From: DATFQI01 sp963816955
GTDB lineage: Bacteria > Actinomycetota > Thermoleophilia > Solirubrobacterales > Solirubrobacteraceae
Direction of reading: 5' to 3'
Assembly: GCA_963816955.1 (NCBI GenBank)
Contig: CAWFME010000006.1
Location: forward strand, 87,678 to 151,677
DNA length: 64,000 nucleotides
Translations under genes and position numbers: made by a program
Notes under the pieces: generated by a model
Seen by the model: only the letters and a program-made list of their open reading frames with translations
Told to the model about the DNA's origin: nothing
The model's database searches: none
Shown: piece after piece, positions 43,594-53,363 of the stretch
Numbering within the stretch: position 1 is the first letter of the stretch
How the letters are laid out: each line of letters begins with the position of its first letter

Positions 43594-44648
43594 TAGTACC
43601 GCATCCGCTCGATCCGCCGGCGACGGCGGATTCGAGTCGCGGCGTACCAACCGAGGGCCGCGAGCACCGGCACGAGCCAGAGCAGCGGCGGGATCCCCTT
43701 CCCGGCCGGGGTGACGAGGTTGCCCGGGAAGCTCGGCGACCGCTCGGGCGAGCGCTCCCGCTGCTCGCCCTTCACGCCGCCGCGGTCCCCGCCGTTCCCC
43801 GTTCCGAAGCTGTCCTCGCCGGAGCCGCCCGCTGCATCCCCGCCCGTCTCGTCGGAGCCGCCGAGCGCCGACCCCGAGCCGGCCGCCGCGAGCGCCTCGC
43901 TGCCCGTACCGGCGCCGAAGTCCCCTCCGCCGGTCACGGTCAGGGGTGCGCCGGCGCCATCGGGCACCGAGTCGCCGCAGCGGCCCGCGCGGTCGGCCGC
44001 CTTCAGCCGGCGCAGCGCGCGCCGCTCGATCCGCCGGACGGCGCGCTCGCGCCGGTCGACGCGGCGGGCCGTCTGGGCCACGGTCAGGACATCCTGCTCG
44101 CCGACGCCGGCGCGCAGGACGAGCACGCGGCGCGAGAGGTCGGGCAGCGCGTCCAGGCAGTCGCTCAGGCGCCGCACCGCGCGCCGGAAGCGGCGCTCGC
44201 GGACCTTCTCACGCCGCTCGGCGCTGCTCCCCGCGCCCGACGCGAGCACGGTGCCCCCACCCGAAGCGCCCGGCGAGCCGGCGGACCCCGAGGTGCCCGG
44301 CGAGCTGCTCGAGCCGCCGGACGCGCCGGGGGCGCTCGGCGACGCCGCCGTGTCGCGCACGCGGCCGGTGCTGCCGCGCGCCGCCGACGGTGCGCTGCCC
44401 GGCATCGGAGCGGAGGGTGCAGCCGGGGCCGTGGTCACGGGCGGCGCGACCGGCGCCGCGGGAAGCTGGACCTGGGGCACCGGGACCGGGGCGGGCTGGA
44501 CCGTGGGCACGGGAACCGGGAGGGAGGGCAGGTTCACCGGCGGCTGGACCGGCAGCGGGACCCCCTGCAGCGGCGAGTCGGCAGCGAGCACTGGCGAAGC
44601 CAGCGTGAGTCCGAGTCCGACCAGGAGTGCCCCAAGACCGCCGCGCAT
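43590..44648 (-). CDS. Exported membrane-anchored protein with a sigma-region-4-like segment
   Basis: The 352-residue protein has a signal peptide (1-22), a Pro/Val-rich stretch (25-95), a Ser/Gly stretch (100-140), then residues 150-218 that closely follow sigma-factor region 4: LDALPDLSRRVLVLRAGVGE, and RAVRRIERRALRRLK as the recognition helix. A Gly-rich region and a C-terminal membrane helix (about 320-340, LLWLVPVLAALGWYAA) with a basic tail end it. The topology would put the helix-turn-helix outside the cell, which is odd; DNA binding is therefore not assumed. Two cysteines flank the helical domain (164 and 224). It is convergent with gmd. Confidence 0.65.
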   Translation of the reverse strand: MRGGLGALLVGLGLTLASPVLAADSPLQGVPLPVQPPVNLPSLPVPVPTVQPAPVPVPQVQLPAAPVAPPVTTAPAAPSAPMPGSAPSAARGSTGRVRDTAASPSAPGASGGSSSSPGTSGSAGSPGASGGGTVLASGAGSSAERREKVRERRFRRAVRRLSDCLDALPDLSRRVLVLRAGVGEQDVLTVAQTARRVDRRERAVRRIERRALRRLKAADRAGRCGDSVPDGAGAPLTVTGGGDFGAGTGSEALAAAGSGSALGGSDETGGDAAGGSGEDSFGTGNGGDRGGVKGEQRERSPERSPSFPGNLVTPAGKGIPPLLWLVPVLAALGWYAATRIRRRRRIERMRYY

Positions 44649-44801
44649 CGGTGAGAGGCGGATACCTCTGATGTGGCGCGTTCAAACGGTCCGAAAGGGC
44701 AACATTCGACCTTGCTCTGGTGTAACAGCGACGGGGGCCTGGGTATTCGCCCCTGGAGAGGCGGGGCGGCGCCTGACGGGTGACGCGTCGCCTGACGCGC
44801 C

Positions 44802-46337
44802 ATGCCGATCGAACTCCTCGTCCATACCAACGACCCGAGCGCCGAGCGCCGCGCCGCCGACCGGCGCGCGAGCGACCGCCGGATCGCCCCGCGGCAGGCC
44901 GGCGAGGACCGCCGCGCCGACGAGCGCCGCAGCCGCTGGTCGAGCGCCCCGCGCACGATCAAGGCGCCGAACGCGATACCGGAGGGAAAGCCGCTGCCGC
45001 GCGTCGCCGTGCGCGAGCGCCGCTACCGCCGGGCGCTCGTGGCCGCGGACGCCGCGGCGGCCACGATCGCGCTGCTGGTGAGCTGGCTCGCGGCCGGGCT
45101 GCCCCTCTCGCCCGCCCACCTGCTCGTCCCGCTCGCCGCCGTCCTGGCGCTGGAGGCCGGCGACCTCTACGACCGCGACGACCTCGTGCTGCGCCGCTCC
45201 ACGCTCGACGAGGCGCCGAGCCTGCTCCAGTTCGCCGCCCTGGCCACGATCGCCGCCGCGGTGATCGGCGGGCGCGCGCTGGAGCCGTTCCTGCTCGTCG
45301 CCCTGTGGCTGATCATGGGACTGGCGCTCGTGCTGGCGCGCGCGACCGCCCGCGCCATCGTCCGCCGGCTGCTCGAGTGCGAGCGCTGCCTGGTGATCGG
45401 CGACGCCGAGCTGGCCACCCACCTGCGCGGCAAGGTGCACGCCAGCCGCGCCCGCGCCGAGGTGGTCGCGACGCTCCCGCTCGGCCCGGGCGAGACCCCG
45501 GAGGCCTTCCACGGCCACCTCGGGCTGCTCGCGCTGGTGCTCGAGAACGACATCGACCGCGTGATCCTCGCCCCGACGGCCGCCGACCACCGCCAGACGC
45601 TCGAGCTGATCCGCGTCGCCAAGGCGGTCGGCGTGCGCATCAGCCTGCTGCCGCGGATGTTCGAGGTCGTCGGCTCCTCCGTCGACTTCGAGGACGTCGA
45701 CGGCGTCACGATGCTCGGCCTGCGCCGCTTCGGGCTCTCCACGAGCGCCCGCTCCGTCAAGCGGGCGTTCGACGTGACGGTCGCATTCCTGGCACTCGTC
45801 GCGCTCGCGCCCGTGATCGCCGCGATCGCGCTCGCGGTCCGGCTCGACTCGCCCGGGCCCGTGTTCTTCCGCCAGCTCCGGGTCGGCCGCGCCGGGCGCC
45901 GCTTCTGCATGCTCAAGTTCCGCACGATGGTCCCGGACGCCGAGCAGCGCAAGGCCGCGCTCACCGACCGCAACGAGGCGATCGGCCTGTTCAAGATCAC
46001 CGACGACCCGCGGATCACCCGCGTCGGCCGCCTGCTGCGCAAGACCTCGCTCGACGAGATCCCGCAGTTCTTCAACGTCCTGCGGGGCGAGATGAGCATC
46101 GTCGGCCCCCGCCCGCTGATCCTCGACGAGGACGAGCGGATCGTCGGCCTGGACCGCAGCCGGCTGCACCTCACGCCCGGCATGACCGGCCCGTGGCAGG
46201 TGCTCGGCTCCTCGCGGATCCCGCTCGCGGAGATGGTCAGCCTCGACTACATGTACGTCACGAACTGGTCGCTGTGGCTGGACGTGAAGCTGTTGCTGAG
46301 GACGCTCCCGCACGTCCTCGCCCGTCGCGGGAGGTGA
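44802..46337 (+). CDS. Polyprenyl glycosylphosphotransferase (UPP-sugar transferase), copy 1
   Basis: The 511-residue protein starts exopolysaccharide synthesis by moving a sugar-1-phosphate onto undecaprenyl phosphate. A basic N-terminus is followed by hydrophobic segments (about 85-185), a nucleotide-binding-like middle (CLVIGDAELATHLRGKV) and the catalytic C-terminal domain: VKRAFDVTVAFLALVALAPV, PVFFRQLRVGRAGRRFCMLK, FRTMVPDAEQRK, ITRVGRLLRKTSLDEIPQFF, MSIVGPRP and the end WSLWLDVKLLLRTLP. The architecture is that of WbaP/CpsE relatives. The next gene is a paralogue. Confidence 0.9.
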   Translation: MPIELLVHTNDPSAERRAADRRASDRRIAPRQAGEDRRADERRSRWSSAPRTIKAPNAIPEGKPLPRVAVRERRYRRALVAADAAAATIALLVSWLAAGLPLSPAHLLVPLAAVLALEAGDLYDRDDLVLRRSTLDEAPSLLQFAALATIAAAVIGGRALEPFLLVALWLIMGLALVLARATARAIVRRLLECERCLVIGDAELATHLRGKVHASRARAEVVATLPLGPGETPEAFHGHLGLLALVLENDIDRVILAPTAADHRQTLELIRVAKAVGVRISLLPRMFEVVGSSVDFEDVDGVTMLGLRRFGLSTSARSVKRAFDVTVAFLALVALAPVIAAIALAVRLDSPGPVFFRQLRVGRAGRRFCMLKFRTMVPDAEQRKAALTDRNEAIGLFKITDDPRITRVGRLLRKTSLDEIPQFFNVLRGEMSIVGPRPLILDEDERIVGLDRSRLHLTPGMTGPWQVLGSSRIPLAEMVSLDYMYVTNWSLWLDVKLLLRTLPHVLARRGR

Positions 46338-46519
46338 GCGTCTCAATCCTTTCTGGACGGATGGTCGATGTCGTGAGCTGACCAAACCCTTGCAGTGGGG
46401 TGGTCGTTCGTAGAGACTGCCCCCTGGCCACCGGATAGTGGTTCAGGACCGCCGAGACGAACGGGAGCGTTTCGCGCTCAGGCGGGCTCGTAAGGAAGCA
46501 CGACAACGACAAGGAAGCC
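46338..46519 (+). promoter_or_regulatory. Structured leader between the two glycosylphosphotransferase genes
   Basis: The 182-base gap contains two hairpins: GACCA/TGGTC with an inner CCC/GGG (46380-46405), and CTG-CCAC/GTGG-CAG (46424-46446). GGAAG occurs shortly before the ATG at 46520. No known riboswitch consensus was recognised. It may be an attenuator or simply an intergenic promoter region. Confidence 0.25.
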
Positions 46520-48011
46520 GTGTCAGACGTGACCCTCAGCCCCGGCCTGGACGAGCCGGAACTGTTCGCACCGAGCCGACCCCAGCGCCGGTTCGCGCGA
46601 CGCCCAGCACAGCTCGTTCCCGCCCTTCGACGCCCGGCAGCGGAGCTCGCCGAAGGTGACTCCTCCGCGGTCAACGTCCGCGAGGGCCTCTACCGCCGGA
46701 CCCTGGCGGCGGCCGATGCGCTCGCCGCGTTCGGCGCCCTCGCGCTGGTCGTCGTCTTGCACGCCGGCGCGCAGCTGCAGGGCTGGGTGCTGCTGGCGAT
46801 GCCGATCGCCGTTCTCGTGTCGAAGGTCGGCGGGCTCTACGAGCGCGACGAGCTCGTGCTCAAGAAGACCACCCTCGACGAGGCGCCGGCGCTGCTGCAG
46901 ATCACGGGCCTGTTCGCCCTGATCGTGTTCCTGGGCCAGAACGTCTTCGTCCACGCCGGCATGACGCCGCCGCTGGTGGCCGAGCTGTGGCTGGCCAGCT
47001 TCTTCGCCGTCTTCCTCGGCCGCGTCGCCGCCCGCAAGGTCGCCTCGCTGATCGCGCGCCCGGAGCGCTGCCTGATCGTCGGCGACGCCGAGGCCGTGCG
47101 CACCGTCCGCGGCAAGCTCGAGACCGGCGGCGTGAACGCCAAGGTCGTGGCCAGCGTTCGCCTGGACTCCGTCAACCCGCGCGTCAGCCTCGAGCGCTTC
47201 CGCTCGATCGTCTGCGACAACGACGTCCACCGCGTGATCCTCGCGCCCGTCACGACCGACGCCCGCGACACGCTGGAGCTGGTGCGCGTCGCGAAGTCCG
47301 TCGGCGTGCGCGTGAGCCTGCTGCCGCGGCTGTTCGAGGTCGTCGGCTCCTCCGTCGAGTTCGACCACCTGGACGGGCTGACGATGCTGGGCGTGCGCCG
47401 CTTCGGCCTCACCCGCAGCTCGATGGCGCTCAAGCGGATGTTCGACGTCGCCGGCAGCACGCTGATGCTGCTCGCCGTCGCGCCGATCATGGCCGCCGTC
47501 GCGCTCGCCGTGCGCCTGGACTCGCGCGGGCCGATCCTGTTCCGCCAGACCCGCATCGGCCGCGACGGCAAGCCGTTCGAGATCTTCAAGTTCCGCACGA
47601 TGGTCCCGGACGCGGAGGAGCGCAAGGACGAGCTCGCGCACCTCAACGAGACCGAGGGCCTGTTCAAGATCGCCGACGACCCGCGCATCACCCGCGATCG
47701 GCGCGTGGCTGCGCCGCACGGCGCTCGACGAGCTGCCGCAGCTGCTCAACGTGGCGCGCGGCGAGATGAGCCTCGTCGGCCCGCGCCCGCTCGTCGTCGA
47801 CGAGGACGCGAAGATCGAGGGCCTGGACCGCAGCCGGCTGCACCTCACCCCGGGCATGACCGGCCACTGGCAGATCCTCGGCTCCGCGCGCATCCCGCTG
47901 CACGAGATGGTCGGCATCGACTACCTCTACGTCGCGAACTGGTCGCTCTGGACCGATCTGAAGATCCTGCTGCGGACCGTGCCGTACATGCTCGCTCGCC
48001 GCGGCATGTGA
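46520..48011 (+). CDS. Polyprenyl glycosylphosphotransferase, copy 2 (frameshifted)
   Basis: About 497 residues when read across a frameshift near 47695, where ADDPRITR in one frame continues as IGAWLRRTALDELPQLLNVA in another. The order is as in copy 1: basic N-terminus, membrane helices, CLIVGDAEAVRTVRGKLETG, LKRMFDVAGSTLMLLAVAPI, FRTMVPDAEERKDELAHLNE, MSLVGPRPLVVDED, and WSLWTDLKILLRTVPYML. The two copies are similar along the entire length, so a tandem duplication is likely; the two may prime different polymers or chain starts. The break in an otherwise perfect domain fits a sequence error. Confidence 0.87.
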
Positions 48012-48067
48012 CGCACGTTCCGGCATAGTCGCAGGCATGACATCCGCTGAGCGGGGTATCCATCCCT

Positions 48068-48096
48068 ATGTATCGGAGGCGTTCCGGCCGATACAT
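48068..48096. promoter_or_regulatory. Perfect 9-bp inverted repeat upstream of a small membrane gene
   Basis: ATGTATCGG and CCGATACAT are separated by 11 bases (AGGCGTTCCGG). The site lies between the end of the second glycosylphosphotransferase and the start at 48113. It fits a dimeric regulator's operator or a small hairpin terminator without a T-run. Confidence 0.45.
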
Positions 48097-48112
48097 CGAA
48101 CAGGAACCCCGA

Positions 48113-48298
48113 ATGCCGATCGTCCTCGTCATCCTCTGCGCTTGGTTGGTTGTGGTGGTGTTCGCGCTGCTGCTCTGCGCCGCCGCGCGCCGCACGGACA
48201 GGGAGATCGCCTCGGCGGACCTCGCGCCGGTGATCGACCTCACGTCGGCGCTCGCCGCGCAAGCACGTCGCCTGAGCCCCTGCTGGAGCGGCCGGTGA
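48113..48298 (+). CDS. Small single-pass membrane protein
   Basis: The 61-residue product has one membrane helix (about 3-25, VLVILCAWLVVVVFALLLCA) and a short hydrophilic tail. CAGGAAC precedes the ATG by a few bases. The stop overlaps the start of the glycosyltransferase gene (GTGA), so it is co-translated with it. No family is recognised; it may act as a partner of the polysaccharide enzymes. Confidence 0.5.
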   Translation: MPIVLVILCAWLVVVVFALLLCAAARRTDREIASADLAPVIDLTSALAAQARRLSPCWSGR

Positions 48299-49390
48299 GC
48301 GGCTCCGCCGAGCCCGTGCTCGTGCACGACTACCTGCTGGTCCTGCGCGGGGCGGAGCGCACGTTCGCCGCGATGGCCGACTGCTGGCCGCAGGCGCCGG
48401 TGCGCACGCTGCTCTACGACGAGGAGGGCACCTGGCGGCGCTTCGCCGCCCACCGGATCTCCGTCTCGCGGCTGCAGCGCCTCGGGCTCTCGCAGGGCAA
48501 CTTCCGCCGGCTGCTGCCGCTGTACCCGCTCGCCGTCGAGCGCCTGCCGGTCTCCGGCCACGACGTGGTCGTGTCGAGCAGCAGCGCGTTCGCGCACGGC
48601 GTCCGGCCCGACCCCGGCGCGGTGCACGTCTGTTACTGCCACTCCCCGTTCCGCTACGTCTGGCACGAGCGCGAGGCCGCCCTGCGCGAGCTCCCGCGCG
48701 CGCTGCGGCCGGCGCTGAAGGCGGTGCTCGACCGCGTGCGGCGCTGGGACCTGGCAGCGAGCGAGCGCGTGACGCACTACGTGGCCAACTCGGAGATCAC
48801 CCGCCAGCGGATCGCCGACTTCTACGGCCGCGACTCGGTGGTCGTGCACCCGCCGGTGGCCGTCGACCGCTTCGCGCCGGGCACGCCGGAGGACTGGTAC
48901 CTGACGGTCAGCGAAGTCGTCCTGCACAAGCGGATCGAGGTCGCCCTGCAGGCGGCGCGGCGCAGCGGCAGCAAGCTCAAGGTCGTCGGCACGGGCCCCG
49001 ACCTGCCGCGGCTGCAGCGCGAGTACGCGGGGCACGCGGAGTTCCTCGGGCGCGTCAGCGACGAGGAGCTGCGCACGCTCTACCCCCGCGCCCGCGCGCT
49101 GGTGATGGCCAACGTCGAGGAGTTCGGGATCGCCGGCGTGGAGGCGCAGGCCGCCGGGCGGCCCGTGCTGGCGGCCGACGCGGGCGGCGCGCGCGAGACC
49201 GTGGTGGACGGCGTGACCGGGCACCGCGTGCGGCCCGACGACGTCGAGGCGCTCGCCGAGGCGATGGCGCACGCCGACATCGACCGCCTCGACCCGGCCG
49301 CGATCGTCGCCAACGCCGAGCGCTTCTCCGTCGCAGCGCTTCCAGGAGCAGCTGCGGGCGGAGGTCCGGCGGGCGGCAGCCGCCGCCTAG
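48295..49390 (+). CDS. Glycosyltransferase, GT4 type (frameshifted near 3' end)
   Basis: About 365 residues. The N-terminal domain starts EPVLVHDYLLVLRGAERTFA; ASERVTHYVANSEITRQRIA and VVVHPPVAVDRFAPG are followed by the nucleotide-sugar half (VVGTGPDLPRLQREYAGHAE, FLGRVSDEELRTLYPRARAL, and EEFGIAGVEAQAAGRPVLAA with the E-x7-E site). This is a retaining GT-B glycosyltransferase. Near 49337 the frame shifts; the next frame gives the plausible end RFQEQLRAEVRRAAAAA and a stop at 49390. It probably adds a sugar to the lipid-linked repeat unit. Confidence 0.85.
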
Positions 49391-49408
49391 TCCGGCACTA
49401 TCCAGCGC

Positions 49409-51387
49409 GTGCATCGGGCTCGGTCGACGGCCGCCGTCCTGCCGGCCCTGATCCCCGGGGCCTGCGTCGCGCTGCTCGCGTTCCAGGCCGGCGGCTTCTA
49501 TCCGGGCTCCTGGGCGCCGCTGGCCGCCGTCGCCGCGATCGCCCTCGCGCTGCGGGCGGTGACGATCGACCGGCCGTTCGCGGGCCTCAGCCCCTGGACC
49601 ACGGTCGCCGCGGGCGCGTTCGCGCTGCTCGGGGCGTGGATCCTGCTGTCGGCCGGATGGTCGAACGCCCCGGGCCGCGCGCTCGTGGAGTTCGACCGCC
49701 TGCTCGCCTACCTGCTGGTGCTCGCGCTGTGCGCGTCGCTGGCGCCGCGGGAGTCGCGCCTCGCGTGGGCGCTGCGCGGGGCGGCGCTCGCGATCGGCGT
49801 CATCTGCGTCGTCGCGGTGATCACGCGCCTGCGGCCGGACATCTACGCCAACGACGGCAGCGGATACGGCCGGCTCGACTACCCGATCACCTACTGGAAC
49901 GGCCTGGCGCTGCTCGCCGGCCTCGGCGGCGTGGTCGGCCTGCACCTGTCCGCCTCCGACCGCGAGCCGTGGCCCGTCCGCGTGCTCGCGGCCGCCCTGC
50001 CGCCGCTCGCGGCGGTCACCGTCTACCTCACGCTCTCGCGCGGCGGGATCATCGCGTCGGGGTTCGCGCGTCGCCGTCTACCTCGTGCTCGGCTTCTCGC
50101 GCGCGACGCCGGGCGCGCTGCTGGCGATCCTGCCCGCCACCGCCTACGCCGTCGTGAAGGCCTACGACGCCGACCTGCTCGTCGACAACGTGGACTTCGG
50201 CTCGGCCGCCGGCCTCGCGCAGGGGCGCGACGTCGCCAGCGCGCTGGTGCTGGCCGTGGTCGCGGCGGTCGTCCTGCGCGGCCTGGCGCTGCTGCTCGAC
50301 CATGGCGTGCGGCGCCTCCCCGGGCCCGGCCGCCTGCCCGTGGCGGCGCGCGCCGGCGCGGTGGCCGGCGTCGTCGTGATCGCGCTCGTCGTCGCGCTCG
50401 CGGCGGGCGCGCCGGCCTGGGCCGAGCGCCAGGTCGACGTGTTCCTCGAGAGCGCGCCGGCGGTCCAGGAGAGCTCCACCGACCAGCGCGACCGCCTGCG
50501 GGTGTTCAACAGCAACGGCCGCGTGGACCACTGGAAGGTCGCGCTCGACTCGTTCGCGCGACGACCGCCTGAAGGGCAGCGGCGCGGGCACCTTCCAGAA
50601 CGAGTGGTACCGCGAGCGGCCCGCGCCCTCGCAGGTGCTGGACGCCCACTCGCTGTACCTCGAGACGGTGGGGGAGATGGGGCGTGGTCGGCATCGTGCT
50701 GCTGGCCGTCGCGCTCGGCGCGCTGCTGCTCGGCCTGCTGTGGCGCCTGCGCGGCCCCGGCCGGCCGGCGGCCGCGGCGGTGACGGCCGTCTTCGCGGGC
50801 TGGATGCTGCACGCCGGCGTCGACTGGGACTGGGAGCTCACGGCCGTCTCGGTGTGGGTGTTCGGGCTCGCCGGGATGGCGCTGGCGCGGCCGGCGGGCG
50901 CGCCCGGGCGGCGGCCGATGCCGCGGCTGCTGCGCGTGGTCGTCGCGCTCGGCCTGCTGCTGCTGGCGATCTCGCCCGCGACGCTCTGGCGCTCGCAGAC
51001 CCGGCTCGCCGACGCCAGGGTCGCGTTCGACCGCGGCGACTGCCCCGCGACGATCGACGCGGCGCTCGACTCGCTCTCGGCGGTCGGCGTCCGCGCGGAG
51101 CCGTGGGAGCTGATCTCCTACTGCGACGTCCGGCTCGGCCAGCCAAAGCTGGCCGTCGACGCCGCCGAGGCCGCCGTCCGGCGCGACCCGGAGAGCTGGG
51201 AGTACCGCTATGCCCTGGCGCTCGTGCGCGGGCGTCGCGCGGGAGGACCCGCGGCCGGCGGCGGCCGAGGCGCTGCGGCTGAGCCCCGAGCAGCCCGAGG
51301 CCCAGGAGGCGGTCAAGGCGTTCCGGTCCGACCGGCCCGCGCGTGTGGGAGCGCCGTGCGCGCGGGCTCCCGCTCTACATCAGGTGA
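49409..51387 (+). CDS. O-antigen ligase/polymerase-like membrane protein (several frameshifts)
   Basis: About 655 residues when joined across breaks near 50065, 50560, 50683, 51235 and 51345. Ten or more hydrophobic segments, the motif SRGGIIASG, and the outer loop QRDRLRVFNSNGRVDHWKVA followed by SGAGTFQNEWYRERPAPSQV and DAHSLYLETVGEMG match the Wzy_C (O-antigen ligase) family; the loop with H-S-x-Y is diagnostic. A C-terminal soluble part (ARVAFDRGDCPATIDAALDS, AAEAAVRRDPESWEYRYALA) resembles a TPR. In this locus it would polymerise or transfer the polysaccharide. The frame breaks look like base-call errors. Confidence 0.8.
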
Positions 51388-52520
51388 TGCCGCGGTAGAG
51401 CGCGATGATCGCGTCCGCGTAGCGGTCGCGGTCGAAGCGCTGCGCGGACTCGCGGGCCGCCGCGCCGAGCCGCTCCATCTCCGCGGGCGCCGACAGCAGC
51501 CGGGCCGCCGCGTCCGCCCACGTGGCCGGCTCGCGCGGCGCCAGCAGCACGCCGTCGACGCCGTCGTGGACGATCTCGCGCGGCCCGCCCGCGGCCGTCG
51601 CGAGCACGACCCGCCCCATCGCCATCCCCTCGATCACCGTGCGCCCGAACGGCTCCTGCCAGGAGGGCACGAGCAGCAGGTCGAGCGCGGCCAGCACGTC
51701 CGGCACGTCCTCGCGCTCGCCGAGGAAGTGGACGGCGTCCGCGACGCCGAGCTCGGCCGCGAGCTCGTCGAGCCCGTACCGGAAGGCCGGGTTGTCGAAC
51801 GTCACGTCGCGGCCGACGAACTTCGTCTCGCCGACGATCGCCAGCTGCGCCCCGGGGTGCGTCTCGCGCACGCGCGCGAGCGCGCGAATCGCGTCGTCCT
51901 GTGCCTTCCAGGGGGTGATCTGGGCGATCACGCCGAGCAGCGGCGTGCCGAGCTGCTCGCGCAGCGCGCGGCCGTCCGCGCGGGCGGGGTCGAAGCGGGC
52001 CAGGTCGACCGGGTTGTGCACGACGGCGACGGGCGGGCGGCGGCCGAGCCCCAGCGAGCCCTCGACGTGGCGCGAGATCGCGATCACCAGCCGCGCGCTG
52101 CGCAGGCCGGCCCGGACGACGGCGCCGACCGGCCCGCCCTGCAGCGCGTCGCGTGCATGGACCACGGTGGGCGCTCCGCCCGTGCGCGAGGCCAGGCCGG
52201 CGACCAGCCCGGCGCGGATCGAGTTCGCGTGCACGAGGTCGGCGTCGAGCTCGCGGGCGAGCCGCCGCACCGCCCGGGCGGCGCGCGCGATGTCGCCGGC
52301 GGCGCGCGCGTAGCCCGTCGCGGAGACCTTGAAGGACGCCGTCGTGCCGGGGACGAGCCGGTGCGGGATCCCGCGGGCCTCCAGGTGCCCCGTCAGCGGG
52401 CCCTTCCGGGCTGGCCACGACGACGTCGAGGCCGTGCTCGCGCAGCCCGGACACGAGCTCGAGCATCGACCGTTCCCCGCCTGACACGAGCCCGGTGTGG
52501 TTCCACACGAGGATCCGCAT
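51380..52520 (-). CDS. Glycosyltransferase, GT4 type (one frameshift near 5' end)
   Basis: About 379 residues. The ATG at 52520 gives MRILVWNHTGLVSGGERSML, typical of a GT4 N-terminus. A break near 52405 leads into LTGHLEARGIPHRLVPGTTA, and then DLVHANSIRAGLVAGLASR, VVHNPVDLARFDPAR, GVIAQITPWKAQDDAIRALA, LAIVGETKFVGRDVTF and WQEPFGRTVIEGMAMGRVVL with the E-x7-E motif. It is read toward the O-antigen ligase gene with an 8-bp overlap at their ends and belongs to the same polysaccharide region. Confidence 0.85.
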
Positions 52521-52625
52521 CGGCCCCACGCTATCTGGAGCGCTATCCTGTGGGTTCGACCTCGCGCCGGTGCGGGGTTTTCCTTTGCCCGGCGCCAACT
52601 CACGACTCTCGGAGCACGCCGTCAG

Positions 52626-52790
52626 ATGGCCCGCGGAGACGTCCGGATCGCTGTGACCCTCGCCTGCGAGGAGTGCAAGCGCCGGAACTACCAGACCAAT
52701 AAGTCCAAGCGCAACAACCCGGACCGCATCAGCCTGCGCAAGTACTGCCGGTGGTGCCGGAGGCACACGGGCCACCGCGAGACCCGTTAG
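52626..52790 (+). CDS. rpmG: 50S ribosomal protein L33, zinc-ribbon type
   Basis: The 54-residue basic protein matches L33. It keeps both zinc-binding pairs (CEEC near residue 15 and CRWC near residue 41), i.e. the C+ form. ATG at 52626 starts ARGDVRIAVTLACEECKRRN. It precedes secE by 12 bases, the usual order rpmG-secE-nusG-rplK-rplA-rplJ-rplL. The 100 bases before it share their start region with the divergent glycosyltransferase and contain a GCGCCGG/CCGGCGC dyad. Confidence 0.93.
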   Translation: MARGDVRIAVTLACEECKRRNYQTNKSKRNNPDRISLRKYCRWCRRHTGHRETR

Positions 52791-52802
52791 GGAGCGTTCG
52801 CC

Positions 52803-53331
52803 GTGGCTCGTGATCGTCAGCGCGCGAAGCAGCGCCGCGCCAAGCGCCAGCCCGGGGCCGGAGGCCCCGCGGCCGGCTCGGCGAGCACGAACGCGCGCGA
52901 CATCGGGCTCGACCAGGCCGATGCGGACGACGCGGGCCTGGGCAACACCGCGCCGCCCGAGCCGACCAAGCACGCGATGCCGCACGTCGAAGAGGCCCAC
53001 ATGGCCGAGGCCGGCCCGGTCGATCCCGACGGTCCGGTCGAGTACGACGAAGCCGACGCCGCGCCCGACGAGGTCGAGGGCGACCTGGTCCCCGCCGCCC
53101 GCCCGGGCGCCGCGGAGCGGGCGGCCCACGCCGGGCCCCGCAAGCGCCGCCGGCCCGGGTTCATCGGGTTCCTCGGGCCACTGCGTCGACGAGCTCAGGC
53201 GCGTGCAGTGGCCGGACCGCCGGCACGTCGGCCAGGGCACGGCTGTCACCCTGGGGTTCACGGTCCTCGCCGGCGGCTACCTCGGGCTGCTCGACGCGAT
53301 CTGGAAGCCCCTGATCGAAGCCATCCTCTAA
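52803..53331 (+). CDS. secE: Preprotein translocase subunit SecE (frameshifted)
   Basis: SecE is the essential membrane subunit of the Sec translocon. The GTG at 52803 gives a long acidic, Ala/Asp/Glu-rich extension (about 120 residues) before the conserved end, which is in another frame after about 53178: HCVDELRRVQWPDRRHVGQG followed by a membrane helix (TAVTLGFTVLAGGYLGLLDA). The break must be a sequence error because the gene is essential. The extension is unusual in length compared with typical 60-130-residue SecE. Confidence 0.85.
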
Positions 53332-53363
53332 GCCTCTAAGCCGAAAGCTCTCCTCTCTAAGAA

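Noticed and set aside
46338..46519. Cyclic di-GMP riboswitch before the second glycosylphosphotransferase
   Set aside because: AAACCC is present but none of the conserved GEMM-I blocks (GGGCAAACC, GGGACGCAAAGCC) can be found.
52540..52600. tRNA-like GGGTTCGACC before rpmG
   Set aside because: The T-loop word is there, but the flanking bases do not form T-stem, anticodon stem or acceptor stem.
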